From DATIUV01 sp049322755 (GTDB taxonomy: Bacteria > Pseudomonadota > Gammaproteobacteria > Burkholderiales > UBA6910): a stretch of 64,000 bases of DNA. Positions 34,915 through 44,227 of the stretch are shown here, piece by piece. The DNA is taken from NCBI GenBank assembly GCA_049322755.1, contig JBMOQX010000067.1, positions 155,062 to 219,061 on the forward strand. The letters run 5' to 3'. How positions within the stretch are numbered: position 1 is the first letter of the stretch; each line of letters opens with the position of its first letter. The position numbers and the translations under genes were made by a program. Below the pieces are notes generated by a model. The model searched no databases. It saw only the letters and a list, made by a program, of their open reading frames with translations, and was not told the origin of the DNA.

Positions 34915-35346
34915 ATGAGCAGCGAACCCTCCACCGACCTCGCCTATCGCCCCCACACGTCGCCGACGGTGCGCTGGCTGTTGATTGCCGCCGGGACCGT
35001 CTGCGGGGTGCTGGGCGTGATCGGCGTGTTCCTGCCGGTGTTGCCCACGACCCCGTTCATGCTGCTGGCGGCGGCGTGCTACGCGCGCTCCTCCGAGCGC
35101 TTCTACCGCCGGCTCGTGGACAGCTCCGCGTTCGGCCCCACCATCGTCGAGTGGCAGCGCCACCGCAGCATCCCCTATCGCACCAAGGGCTACGCCATCG
35201 TGCTGATGTCGGCGACGCTGGCCATGTCCATCATTTTTTTCGTCGCCAACCCCTGGCTGCAGGCGGCGCTGGCGCTGCTGGGCGTGTCGGTGGCGGCGTG
35301 GCTGTGGCGCATCCCCTCGCGCGACCGCCCGTCGCGCTCGGGCTGA
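34915..35346 (+). CDS. DUF454 (YbaN-family) membrane protein
   Basis: 143 residues with about four helices. The family signature is GVIGVFLPVLPTTPFMLLAA followed by CYARSSERFYRRLVD. E. coli YbaN belongs to this family, and its role is unknown. The start at 34915 (MSSEPSTDLAYRPH) gives a normal length. A palindromic FNR-like site lies just upstream, suggesting oxygen- or nitrogen-oxide-responsive control. Confidence 0.9.
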   Translation: MSSEPSTDLAYRPHTSPTVRWLLIAAGTVCGVLGVIGVFLPVLPTTPFMLLAAACYARSSERFYRRLVDSSAFGPTIVEWQRHRSIPYRTKGYAIVLMSATLAMSIIFFVANPWLQAALALLGVSVAAWLWRIPSRDRPSRSG

Positions 35347-35490
35347 ATGCAACACTTCGCTTCCGCTCCGGTCAACTCCTCGTGCAGCGTTTCCGCCGCG
35401 ACGAAAGAGAACGGGCGCTGGAGTGGGTGCGTTCCCGAGGCGACGGCGGCGAGACGGCGCGAAACCGGCGCCGGCGGTCGTGACGGCGTT

Positions 35491-35919
35491 TCAATCGGGA
35501 ATGATGGCGCCGCTGCGAAAGGTGTAGAACGGGACCAGGTAGAACTCGAACAGCCGCACGTCGATGTAGGCGATGCGGCCGCTGGCAAACCGCACCCGCA
35601 GCACCTCCGCCGCGTCGCCGTGGAGCCGCAGCCGTTCCTGGACCACGAAGGTTTCGGGGCGGCTGGGCACGAAGTAACGCTTCTCGCTGCCATCCAGGTC
35701 GAAGAACGCCAGCCCGCCGTCCAGCTCGCCGCCGCCCGGCGCCGCCAGGAAACGCCGGCCCACGGGCTGCGCCGCCGCCAGCCGCGCCTCCTGCATCGAC
35801 ACCGGCGCGCCGAGGGCCGGCGCCGGCGCGGGAGCGCCCGGCGACGCCACGGCGGCAACGCTGAGCAGGACGAGGGTCGTCAACACGGGGGCTCCGGTCG
35901 CGTCGGTCGGGATTTCCAA
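35491..35919 (-). CDS. Hypothetical exported protein
   Basis: 142 residues from a TTG at 35919, or 131 from an in-frame GTG at 35886. A hydrophobic stretch (VLTTLVLLSVAAVASPGAPA) looks like a signal peptide with no basic n-region, so the start is uncertain. The mature part (LAFFDLDGSEKRYFVPSRPE, RVRFASGRIAYIDVRLFEFY) is beta-rich and soluble. No family is recognised. It precedes nothing obvious in an operon, lying 3' of tamB on the same strand. Confidence 0.55.
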   Translation of the reverse strand: MEIPTDATGAPVLTTLVLLSVAAVASPGAPAPAPALGAPVSMQEARLAAAQPVGRRFLAAPGGGELDGGLAFFDLDGSEKRYFVPSRPETFVVQERLRLHGDAAEVLRVRFASGRIAYIDVRLFEFYLVPFYTFRSGAIIPD

Positions 35920-35980
35920 CCTAGCACGGCATCCGCCGGCCGCGCCAGCAGCGCGTGTGCTCAGAACGGGAACGACGTGA

Positions 35981-38900
35981 TCAGTCGAAGCTCCAGACGT
36001 AGATCAGCGTGACGGCGTTCTCGGCGCCGGTGCGGCCCTGCAGCGCCAGGCGGTCGGTCAACTCGAGCGTCGCCTGCACGAAGGTGCCGGCGGTGCGCAG
36101 GCTCTGACCGACGCTCACGTACACGGCCGAGGTGAGCTGCGCGCCCAGCGACACGGTCTCGTCCAGGATCTGGCTGCCGCCGGTCAGCCCGAACTCCGCG
36201 TCGCTGATGCCGCTGGGCCCGGAACCCAGCACCAGCCACCGCAGCTTCTGGGAATCGGGCACCGGCGGGTTGGAATAGAGCGCGGTGCGCGGTGACAGGG
36301 CGGTGCCGGTGATGGCGATGCCGGCTTCCACGCGCTGGTTCCTGCGGATCGCCAGGATGTCCAGCCGCGGGTTGTCCAGGGGCCCGTCGAACAGCAGCGC
36401 GCCGCGCTCGATGGCGAGCTGCTGGCCGAAGGCGGTATAGCGTCCCTCGGCGACGCGCACGATGCCGCTGGCGCGCGGCCGCGGGTCGCCTTCGCCCATG
36501 CGCACGCGGATGCTACCCACCATACGCGCGTCCAGGCCCTCGCCGCGCACGTGGAACGCGTCGCCCAGATTGAGCGTCACGTCGAGCCGCAGGCGCGTCG
36601 GCGCCCACTCGTCCTGCTCGCCGCCGGTCAGGATCACCACGTCGCCCGACAGGCGCGGCGCGCCCTCCCGCTGCAACTCGATGAGCCCGCTGTCGGCGGT
36701 GAACGCGCCGGTGAGCGCGAGGGCCCCGTCCCGGGATCTGACCGTGCCGCCGCCGCTCACCACCAGCTGCTGGTCGTCGCGTCGCACGGCCGCCAGTTTC
36801 TCGGCCGTGTATTCCAGGGTCAGCTCGGGGCGGCCGTTGACCAGAACAGCCCCGCCGGTGGCGGTGAGGGTGCCATCGCCGCCTTGAAACGCGATGCGGC
36901 GGAAGATCACCTTGTCCTGCGCGAGCTCGATACGCATCTCGCCGCCGGTGAGCCGCACCCCCGCCGCGCCGTAGCGCACGCGCAGCTTCTCGCCGGTGAT
37001 CTGGCCCTCCAGCCGCGGGGCGCGCAGCGTGCCGCCGACGGCGACGCGGCCAGCGGCGCTGCCCCCCGTGCCGACCTCCGGATTGATCAGCGGTCCCGCC
37101 CAAGCCAGGTTCGGAATCCTGAAATTCGCGCGCCCGGCGAGGGGCGCGTCGGGCGCCATGATCCAGGCCGCGCCGCTGCGCTCGGCCATGGCCCACAGCT
37201 CGGCGTCCAGTTCGCCCAGCTTGCCGCCGCGGCCCCGCAGCGTGGCCTCGATGGCGTCGTCGCGCGCCACCGCGCTCAGCACGAGCTCGCTGATCTCCAG
37301 CGGAAGCGGCGTGCTGCCCTTCAGCACCACATCGCCGCTGTCGCGGGACAGGCGCAGGCTGCCGTTGAGCTTGCCGGTGGCCTGGACATCCCACCCGCCG
37401 CTCACCACCAGGTCGGTGCGGTACGGTCCGCCGACCTGTAACGGGCCGAGCAGTTCGGCGAGCGCGACGCGCTCGATGCGCCCGCGCGTGCTCAGCGTGC
37501 CGTCACCCGCCACGACCGGCTCGAAACGAATCTCGCCGCCGGCCAGTACCAGCACGCCGCCGCCGGTTTCGAGCCGGCCCGCCCGCCAGCGCAGCGCCAC
37601 CGGAGCGTCGAGACGCGCCGGGTACGGTCGGGTGGCCTCCAGCGTTTCGATGCTGCCGGTCCATCCGCCTTCACCGGTGAGGCCGCCGCGCGCGCTGGCG
37701 CCAACGGCCAGCGCCGGGTCGTCCACCTCGATGCGCAGCCCATGCCGAGCGCGAGAGCCTTCCAGCGCCGCCTCGATGCGTGCCAGCCGGCGCGTGCCAG
37801 CGAGAACGCCGGCGGCCTCCACGCGTGCCGTGAGCGATCCCCCCAGTCCGTCGGGAGCGCGTGCGTCCAGCGCGACGCGCTCTGCCGCCGCGCCCTCGCG
37901 CAGCGTGAGCTTCCGCCCGGCCGCCTCGAGAACGAACGCCGGGTCCGCCGCCGTGCCGCCGACCCAGCCGCTGGCGCGCAGCGCGCCGCCGGCCCCGAGG
38001 CCCAGCCGGGCGAGATCGGGGGCGTCCAGCTCCAGGTTGAGGCGATCGCCTGCCGCGCCGAAGCGGCCGTCCGCGCGCACGCGGTTGGGGCCGACGGCGA
38101 ACCGCGCCGCGGGCACGACGATGCGCTCCGCGGTCAGCGTCGCGCGCCCGTCGCCGCTCGCCGGCGCGCCGGCGAACGTGCTGTCCGCGATGCGATAGGC
38201 CAGGTCCACCCGCCACGCAGGGCGCAGCACGCCGCTGGCGTCCACGGTGCCGTTCAGACGCGCCGCGGCCAGCTCGACGAAGTGGCCGGGATCGAAGTTC
38301 AACAGGCGCCCCTTGGCCTCGAACGCATAATCGCCGGCGAGGGCGAGCTGGCCCTGCGCCGATATATCACCGCCGGGCATGGAGAGCCGTGCCGATTGGA
38401 CCTCGAGGCGCGCGTCCTGCAGGCGCGCGGCCAGTTCCAGCGCGTAGCCGCCTTCCCGCAAACTCGCATCCAGATGCTGGGCGCCGTCGCGGCTCGCGAG
38501 GGTGACCTTGCCGGCGGGAGCCAGCGGCCGCAGCGTGCCGTGGAGCCGGTCCAGGCGCACGCCGCCGGTGGTCAGCTCGGCCGCGTAACCGCCCGGCCCG
38601 GCCTCGGCCCAGCCGGTGGCGTCGCCCGCGTCGGCCAAGGACACCTTCAGATCTTCTACCCGAAGCCGCGTGCCGTCGAAGCGCGCATTGCCCCGGGCGG
38701 CGGAGAGCGGGACGCGGCCGGCGTCGATACGGCCCGCCAGCGCGTTCTCCAACGAGACCGGCCCGACAAGGACGCCGTCGGCGTCGGCGAGACGCGCGTT
38801 CAGCGCCGCCCGCGTCGATGGCCATTCCGGGTCGAGAGCCGCCAGATCGACGTCGGTGAGCGCGGCGGTGAGCGCCTGCAGCGGCGCGCGCGCGAACGGC

Positions 38901-39628
38901 GCCACCACCGCGACGGCGTTGCCCGCCAGCCACGCGGCCTGCGGCGCCACCGCGATCTCGACGCGTTCCAGTTGGCCGTTGAGCGTGAGCTCGGCACCGT
39001 CCAGCGCCGTCGTGGGAAGATCGCGCAGCCTTGCGCGGCCGTGCAGCGGGAACGGCGCCCAAGCGCCGATGGCGGCGTCGCCGCTCACCCGCGCCCACGG
39101 CGTGCCCAGGTCCCTGAGCGCCAGCGTATGCCGTGTGACGCCGAACGTGGCGGAGCCGGCCACGGGCGCGAACTCCAGCGGCTCGGCGCCGGCGTCCACG
39201 CTCAGGCGGTCGATGCGCAGATCGCGCAGCTCGACCCGGATCGGAACCCGGAGGCTCGCCGGCGGCGACGGTGCGGCGCCGCCATCCCCGGCCACTTTCA
39301 CCGACAGCGTGCGCGCGGCGAAGTCATCGACGCGCACCGTGGCGGCCAGCAACGCCAGCGGCGACCAGTCCAGAGTGACGCTCTCGGCCGCCGCCTGCGT
39401 GCCGCCGTCGCGGTATTCGACACGCGCCACCGCCAGCGGCCCGTACAGCGTCCCGGTGACGCCGCTCAGCGCGAGGCGGCCGCCGCTGGCGCGCTCCAGC
39501 GCCCGGGCGGCGGTGAGCAGCGCGTGTTCGGTCGCGCTCCAGAGCGCCAGCGCGAGCAACGGCAGCAGCAGCGCGGCGGCGAGCCAACGCCAGCGACGGC
39601 GACGAACCGGCTTCGGCGGTGTTGCCAT
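35981..39628 (-). CDS. tamB: Translocation and assembly module subunit TamB
   Basis: 1215 residues. A basic N-terminus (KPVRRRRWRW) and one membrane anchor (LAAALLLPLLALALWSA) precede a very long beta-rich AsmA/TamB-like region that forms a periplasmic bridge. The C-terminal DUF490 domain ends LTDRLALQGRTGAENAVTLI, then YVWSFD. TamB works with TamA in autotransporter assembly and in phospholipid transfer to the outer membrane. The start ATG shares one base with the tamA stop (TGATG), indicating coupled translation. The length is typical of betaproteobacterial TamB. Confidence 0.95.
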   Translation of the reverse strand: MATPPKPVRRRRWRWLAAALLLPLLALALWSATEHALLTAARALERASGGRLALSGVTGTLYGPLAVARVEYRDGGTQAAAESVTLDWSPLALLAATVRVDDFAARTLSVKVAGDGGAAPSPPASLRVPIRVELRDLRIDRLSVDAGAEPLEFAPVAGSATFGVTRHTLALRDLGTPWARVSGDAAIGAWAPFPLHGRARLRDLPTTALDGAELTLNGQLERVEIAVAPQAAWLAGNAVAVVAPFARAPLQALTAALTDVDLAALDPEWPSTRAALNARLADADGVLVGPVSLENALAGRIDAGRVPLSAARGNARFDGTRLRVEDLKVSLADAGDATGWAEAGPGGYAAELTTGGVRLDRLHGTLRPLAPAGKVTLASRDGAQHLDASLREGGYALELAARLQDARLEVQSARLSMPGGDISAQGQLALAGDYAFEAKGRLLNFDPGHFVELAAARLNGTVDASGVLRPAWRVDLAYRIADSTFAGAPASGDGRATLTAERIVVPAARFAVGPNRVRADGRFGAAGDRLNLELDAPDLARLGLGAGGALRASGWVGGTAADPAFVLEAAGRKLTLREGAAAERVALDARAPDGLGGSLTARVEAAGVLAGTRRLARIEAALEGSRARHGLRIEVDDPALAVGASARGGLTGEGGWTGSIETLEATRPYPARLDAPVALRWRAGRLETGGGVLVLAGGEIRFEPVVAGDGTLSTRGRIERVALAELLGPLQVGGPYRTDLVVSGGWDVQATGKLNGSLRLSRDSGDVVLKGSTPLPLEISELVLSAVARDDAIEATLRGRGGKLGELDAELWAMAERSGAAWIMAPDAPLAGRANFRIPNLAWAGPLINPEVGTGGSAAGRVAVGGTLRAPRLEGQITGEKLRVRYGAAGVRLTGGEMRIELAQDKVIFRRIAFQGGDGTLTATGGAVLVNGRPELTLEYTAEKLAAVRRDDQQLVVSGGGTVRSRDGALALTGAFTADSGLIELQREGAPRLSGDVVILTGGEQDEWAPTRLRLDVTLNLGDAFHVRGEGLDARMVGSIRVRMGEGDPRPRASGIVRVAEGRYTAFGQQLAIERGALLFDGPLDNPRLDILAIRRNQRVEAGIAITGTALSPRTALYSNPPVPDSQKLRWLVLGSGPSGISDAEFGLTGGSQILDETVSLGAQLTSAVYVSVGQSLRTAGTFVQATLELTDRLALQGRTGAENAVTLIYVWSFD

Positions 39629-41388
39629 CAGAACGCGTACCCTGCCTGAAGGTGGACCCGGAACTCCTCGACGTCGCGGCCGTAGGCGAGGTCGAGCGCC
39701 ATGGCGCCGATGGGCGTGCGCCAGCGCACGCCGGCGCCGTAACCCAGCTTGATCTCGAAGTCGTCCACCGAGTCGCTGGCGTTGCCGGCATCGACGAACG
39801 TCGCGACGCCCCACTGCTCGGTGAACATGTGAGTGTACTCGGCGCTGGCCACGCCCAGCACCCGGCCGCGGACGATGGCGTTGCCGAGGGGGACGCCCAG
39901 GCTCTCGAACTGGTAGCCGCGCACGGAGGTGGCGCCGCCGGTGCGGAACAGGTAGCGCGAGGGCACGCTCTCCGGGTTGGACGCCCAGGTTCGCCCGAGT
40001 TCCGCGCGCAGCGCCAGCGTGTCGAGTCGGCCCACCGGGACGAAACCGGCGACCTTGGCGACGCCGTGGGAGAAGCTCTCGTCGGTGAACACGCCCTCCA
40101 GCGCCCCGGCGGCGCGCAGGTTGAGCAGCCAGCCGCGCCGCGGGTTGACCAGATCGTCGACGTCGCGCCGGGTCCAGCTGACATAGAGCGGCAGCGACTT
40201 CAGGCGCTCGGTGGTCACCTCTTCGACCTGCTTGCGCTCGTAGATCGGCGCCAGGCCGAACTCCATCTCGCGCTCGCGCCCGGGCGTCAGACGCCGCAGC
40301 AGCGCGCCGATGCTGGTGGTGACCTCGTTCTGGATGTCCTGGCGGTCGGCGAGGACGCCGACAGCGTAGCGATGACCGTCGGCGTTCTGCGGCGTGATCA
40401 CCTCGCTGAACGCCACCTGCTCGCGCTGGGCCAGCCGCAGGCCGGTGTTCCATTGCCACGGCCGGCCGAAGAAGTCGCGCTGCGCGTAAACCGTCTCCAG
40501 CTTGAAACCGACGTCAGTGCTGTAGCCCACGCCGGCCTTGATCCGGCGCAGCGGGGCCTCCACCACCGTGACCCGGATCGGCGCGTTGTCCGGCCGTCCG
40601 GCCTCGACGTCGGCGGTGACGAAGGCGGAAGCGAAATAGCTGGTGGCCAGCAGGTCGCGCTGGAAATCGGTGAGCTTTTCCTGGCTGAAGGGCGTCCCCG
40701 GCGCGATGGGGTTGAGGTCGCGCACCACGGACTCCGGATAGCGCTCCAGCCCGCTGACCTGGACCTCGCCCAGCGTGACCGACGGTCCGCTGTCCACCAC
40801 CACGCGCAGCTTCACCGAGCGCGCCTCGGGGTCGACGCGCGCCTCGCTTTCCACCACCTCCGCCAGCGGGTAGCGCTCCCCCACCAGCAGCCGCACCAGG
40901 CCGGTCTTGCCGGCGTCCCACAGCGCCTGGCGGAAGCGCTGGCCTTCGCGCAACGGCCAGGACTCGGCCAGCGTGGCGCGGCGCGCGGCGTTGTCCCAGC
41001 GATCCTCGGTGAGCGCCCCGCGGAACTGCAGGTCCACCGCGGCGATCAGTGACGGCGCGCCCGGCTCCACCGTGTAGCGGGCGGTCCACGGCCGGGAGTC
41101 GCGGTCCACGCTCATCTCGACGCGGGGGGAGAAGTAGCCCTCGGTGGCCAGCAGTTCGCGGATGTCGCGCTCGGCGCGCTGGGCCAGGCGCTCGAACTGG
41201 CGTTCGTTGACGCCCTCCCTGACCCGGCGCACGATGCGCAGATTCTGCTCCAGCAGCAGCCTGAATTCCTGCGGCGCGTCGATGCGCACCGCGAACTCGG
41301 GCGCGGCGGCCCACGCCACCGGCGCGAGGGCCAGCGCCAGCGCGGCGGCGAGGCCCCGCCGCCACTGCCGCCACCGGCCGGCCGTCAC
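39628..41388 (-). CDS. tamA: Translocation and assembly module outer-membrane protein TamA
   Basis: 586 residues of the Omp85/BamA superfamily. A GTG start at 41388 gives a good signal peptide (TAGRWRQWRRGLAAALALAL, then APVAWAA). Three POTRA repeats follow (about 30-270), then a 16-strand beta-barrel with the conserved loop motif TSVRGYQFESLG near residue 490. It ends in the aromatic residue of LQAGYAF, as outer-membrane barrels do. No ATG lies nearby in frame. It is followed by tamB with a one-base overlap. Confidence 0.94.
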   Translation of the reverse strand: MTAGRWRQWRRGLAAALALALAPVAWAAAPEFAVRIDAPQEFRLLLEQNLRIVRRVREGVNERQFERLAQRAERDIRELLATEGYFSPRVEMSVDRDSRPWTARYTVEPGAPSLIAAVDLQFRGALTEDRWDNAARRATLAESWPLREGQRFRQALWDAGKTGLVRLLVGERYPLAEVVESEARVDPEARSVKLRVVVDSGPSVTLGEVQVSGLERYPESVVRDLNPIAPGTPFSQEKLTDFQRDLLATSYFASAFVTADVEAGRPDNAPIRVTVVEAPLRRIKAGVGYSTDVGFKLETVYAQRDFFGRPWQWNTGLRLAQREQVAFSEVITPQNADGHRYAVGVLADRQDIQNEVTTSIGALLRRLTPGREREMEFGLAPIYERKQVEEVTTERLKSLPLYVSWTRRDVDDLVNPRRGWLLNLRAAGALEGVFTDESFSHGVAKVAGFVPVGRLDTLALRAELGRTWASNPESVPSRYLFRTGGATSVRGYQFESLGVPLGNAIVRGRVLGVASAEYTHMFTEQWGVATFVDAGNASDSVDDFEIKLGYGAGVRWRTPIGAMALDLAYGRDVEEFRVHLQAGYAF

Positions 41389-41444
41389 CGCCCAGCTCCG
41401 TGCCGCCCGCCGTCCGGATGCGCCAACGCCGCTCCCGCGCCGCG

Positions 41445-41633
41445 CTACGCCGCGGCCGGCGCCTGGTCGATGTCGGCCGGAATGTCGTCGACGTCCTTGA
41501 GGTCGAACAGGTCGGCGCCGTGCCGGGTGTCGTCGAAGCTGTAGGACGTGGTCCGGTAAATGGGCACCGCGACCGCGCGGGTGGCGGGCTCCGGCGTGTC
41601 GCCGCCGTGCACGGCGAGGCTTTCGATTTTCAT
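41445..41633 (-). pseudogene. N-terminal fragment of O-acetylhomoserine sulfhydrylase (metY)
   Basis: 62 residues: MKIESLAVHGGDTPEPATRA, then VAVPIYRTTSYSFDDTRHGA, then DLFDLK. This matches the start of MetY closely; intact enzymes have about 425-430 residues and a PLP lysine far downstream. After DLFDLK the sequence departs from the family (DVDDIPADIDQAPAAA) and stops. AAGGA precedes the ATG, so a short peptide may still be made. It lies 56 bp upstream of the tamA start on the same strand. Confidence 0.85.
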
Positions 41634-41798
41634 GGCCGCGTCCTTGGAATCGGGAAAAAACGCGAATTATCCGGCCCCGGTGCGGCAGTGTCACGCCGGC
41701 GCCGGGGAGTGGAAGTCGGCAGGGCAGCGGGACCGCCGCCACGGCCTGCCGCTCGCGATGAACCGGGCCGGTCGGGGCGCGGGTGGGCCTCGGCCCGC

Positions 41799-42731
41799 CT
41801 ACCGGGCCGTGGCCTGCTCGACGCCGCTTTCCACGCTGTGCAGGTGAAACGGCGGCGCGGTGCCGTCCTTGGCCGCGCCGGCGTAGACGGTCAGGTGCGG
41901 GTACGGGATCTCGATGCCGCGCTCGTCGAAGGCGCGCTTGAGCCGGCGCAGGTACTCGCGGCGTACGCCCCATTGCTCCGCAGGGCCCACTTTCATCCGC
42001 ACCCGCAGGATCACCGCCGAGTCGGCCCACTGGTTGACGCCGACGACTTCCACGTCCTCCAGGATCTTGGGGCCGAAGGTCCCGTCCTCGCGCATGCCGT
42101 CGGCCACTTCCTTCATCACCGCCAGCGCCTCGTCCACGTCCTCGCGGTAGGCGACGCCGACGTCCATCACCGAATACGCGAACAGCAGGGACTTGTTGAC
42201 GACGTTGGTGATGTTGCCGTTGGGCACGAAGATCACGTTGCCGTCGTAGTCGCGCAGGCGCACGAAACGCAGCGTCACCTGCTCCACCACGCCGCCGGTG
42301 CCGCCGATGTCGACGATGTCGCCGAGGCGGATCTGGTTCTCCGTCAGCATGATGATGCCGGCGAAATAGTCCTTCACCAGGCTCTGCGCGGCGAAGCCCA
42401 CGGCGATGCCGGCCACCCCGGCGGTGGCCAGGATCGGGGCGATGGAGATGCCGAGCGCCGCCAGGATCAGCATCACCGCCACCACCCAGATCACGATCTG
42501 GGCGATGGACCGGAACGCCCGGGTGAGGGTGTCGATGCGCTTGATCTCCTCGAAGTCGGCGCTGCGCGCCTTGAGCCGGTCGCCGAACAGCCGCAGCATC
42601 CGGCGCACGACGCGCAGCGCGATCCACGCGATGGTGAGGATCAGCAGGATGCGCAGGCCTTCCTGCAGGAACGGAACGATCTTGTCGAGCTCCCGCAAAT
42701 AGTTGGCGATCGGAGCGAGCAATTCCTTCAT
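41799..42731 (-). CDS. MscS-family mechanosensitive ion channel
   Basis: 310 residues. Three N-terminal helices are followed by the pore helix and MscS signature (ILATAGVAGIAVGFAAQSLV, KDYFAGIIMLTENQIRLGDI) and the cytoplasmic beta and alpha/beta domains (NVIFVPNGNITNVVNKS). It releases solutes on hypo-osmotic shock. The start at 42731 (MKELLAPIANYLREL) has a GGAAAG-like site upstream; a longer in-frame start exists at 42827 but adds non-family residues. Confidence 0.93.
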   Translation of the reverse strand: MKELLAPIANYLRELDKIVPFLQEGLRILLILTIAWIALRVVRRMLRLFGDRLKARSADFEEIKRIDTLTRAFRSIAQIVIWVVAVMLILAALGISIAPILATAGVAGIAVGFAAQSLVKDYFAGIIMLTENQIRLGDIVDIGGTGGVVEQVTLRFVRLRDYDGNVIFVPNGNITNVVNKSLLFAYSVMDVGVAYREDVDEALAVMKEVADGMREDGTFGPKILEDVEVVGVNQWADSAVILRVRMKVGPAEQWGVRREYLRRLKRAFDERGIEIPYPHLTVYAGAAKDGTAPPFHLHSVESGVEQATAR

Positions 42732-42931
42732 GGCGATGGGCTTTCCGGGTCGGTTCCAGGAACGGCCGCCGGCCGCGGCGGCGAGAGAAGGCGCGAACCC
42801 GTGCGGCGGGGACGCGATCACGGCCAAAGGATACCGTCATATGACGGATGACGGAAAGGCGCGGAAGTTCCGCGGGGCCGAAAATCGGCGCGCCGGATGC
42901 CGGCGCCGCCGGGCGGCGGCGCGGCGCGGGG

Positions 42932-44227
42932 CTAGGGCGTGCGCGAGTCCTGCTCGGTCTGCGCCACCTTGGCGCGGGACAGCGGCGGGTTCTCGGCAAA
43001 GTACGCCTTGATGCCGTCGAGCAGCGCGCGCGCCATCTTTTCCTGGTGGCCGCGGTCGCGCAGGCGGCGCTCTTCCTCGGGGTTGCTGATGAACGCCGTC
43101 TCCACCAGGATCGAGGGAATGTCCGGCGCCTTGAGCACGGCGAAGCCGGCCTGCTCCACCTCCTCCTTGTGCAGCGTGTTGATGCCGCCCATGGCGGTGA
43201 GCACGTGGCGCCCCACCTTGAGGCTGTCGTTGATGGTGGCGGTCTGGGACAGGTCCAGCAGCGTCTGCTTGAGGTGCGGATCGGCGACATCGAGGTTGAC
43301 GCCGCCGATCAGGTCGGCGTCGTTCTCGCGCTTGGCCAGCCAGCCGGCGGCGGCGGACGTGGCGCCGCGCTCGGAGAGCGCGAACACCGACGAGCCCCGG
43401 GCGTTGGGGCGGATGAAGGCGTCGGCGTGGATCGACACGAACAGGTCGGCGTTGACCTTGCGCGCCTTGGCGACCCGTTGATTGAGCGGAATGAAGTAGT
43501 CGCCGTCGCGCACCAGGAACGCGCGCATGCCGTCTTCCTTGTCGATCAGCGCCTTCAGCTTGCGCGCGATGGCGAGGGTGACGTCTTTCTCCTTGGTGCC
43601 GCGGCGGCCCAGGGCGCCGGGATCCTCGCCGCCGTGCCCGGCATCGATCGCCACGGTCACCAGGCGCTTGACCGGCCCCTCGGGCGCGCGCGCCGTCACC
43701 GCGGGCGCCGCCGCCGGCGATTCCGCCTTCGGCTCGGCGGCCGGAACGGCATGCCCGTTGACGCCGCCGGCTTCCTTGCCCTGGAGCAGCGCCATCAGCG
43801 GGTCCACCGGCACCAGCGGATACACGTCCACCACCAGACGGTGGCCGTAGTCGCCGATGGGCCTGAGCGCGAACGCTTGCGGTTTCACCTGCTCCTTCAG
43901 GTCCAGCACGACGCGCACGACCTCGGGCTTGAAGCGGCCGACGCGCACGCTGCGGATGTAGGGATCGTCGGCGCTCACGCGCTCGTTGAGGGACGCCAGC
44001 GCGGCCGACAGCACGACGTTCTCGATGTCGATCACCAGGCGGTGCGGATTGTCGAGCGTGAACAGCGTGTAGTTGACCGGTGCCCCGAGTTCCAGCGTGA
44101 GGCGGGTGTACTCCTGCGCCGGCCAGACGCGGGCAGCGGTGACTTCGATGCCGGCGGACTGCGCCGCTGCAGACCAGGCGCAGAGTGCGAACAACGCGGC
44201 GACGAGCGCGGCGCGCGCGCGGTTCAC
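42932..44227 (-). CDS. amiC: N-acetylmuramoyl-L-alanine amidase (AmiC type)
   Basis: 431 residues. A signal peptide (NRARAALVAALFALCAWSAA) is followed by an AMIN domain (about 30-135), a Pro/Ala linker, then an Amidase_3 domain with zinc ligands in IDAGHGGEDPGALG, DLFVSIHADAF and SILVETAFISN. It cleaves septal peptidoglycan stems during cell separation. The GTG start at 44227 overlaps the tsaE stop in GTGA. The tsaE-amiC order is common in betaproteobacteria. Confidence 0.95.
   Translation of the reverse strand: MNRARAALVAALFALCAWSAAAQSAGIEVTAARVWPAQEYTRLTLELGAPVNYTLFTLDNPHRLVIDIENVVLSAALASLNERVSADDPYIRSVRVGRFKPEVVRVVLDLKEQVKPQAFALRPIGDYGHRLVVDVYPLVPVDPLMALLQGKEAGGVNGHAVPAAEPKAESPAAAPAVTARAPEGPVKRLVTVAIDAGHGGEDPGALGRRGTKEKDVTLAIARKLKALIDKEDGMRAFLVRDGDYFIPLNQRVAKARKVNADLFVSIHADAFIRPNARGSSVFALSERGATSAAAGWLAKRENDADLIGGVNLDVADPHLKQTLLDLSQTATINDSLKVGRHVLTAMGGINTLHKEEVEQAGFAVLKAPDIPSILVETAFISNPEEERRLRDRGHQEKMARALLDGIKAYFAENPPLSRAKVAQTEQDSRTP

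Noticed and set aside
41634..41800. Possible S-adenosylmethionine riboswitch upstream of the metY fragment
   Set aside because: A GC hairpin (CCCCGGCGCCGG and relatives) is present, but no conserved riboswitch core could be matched by eye.
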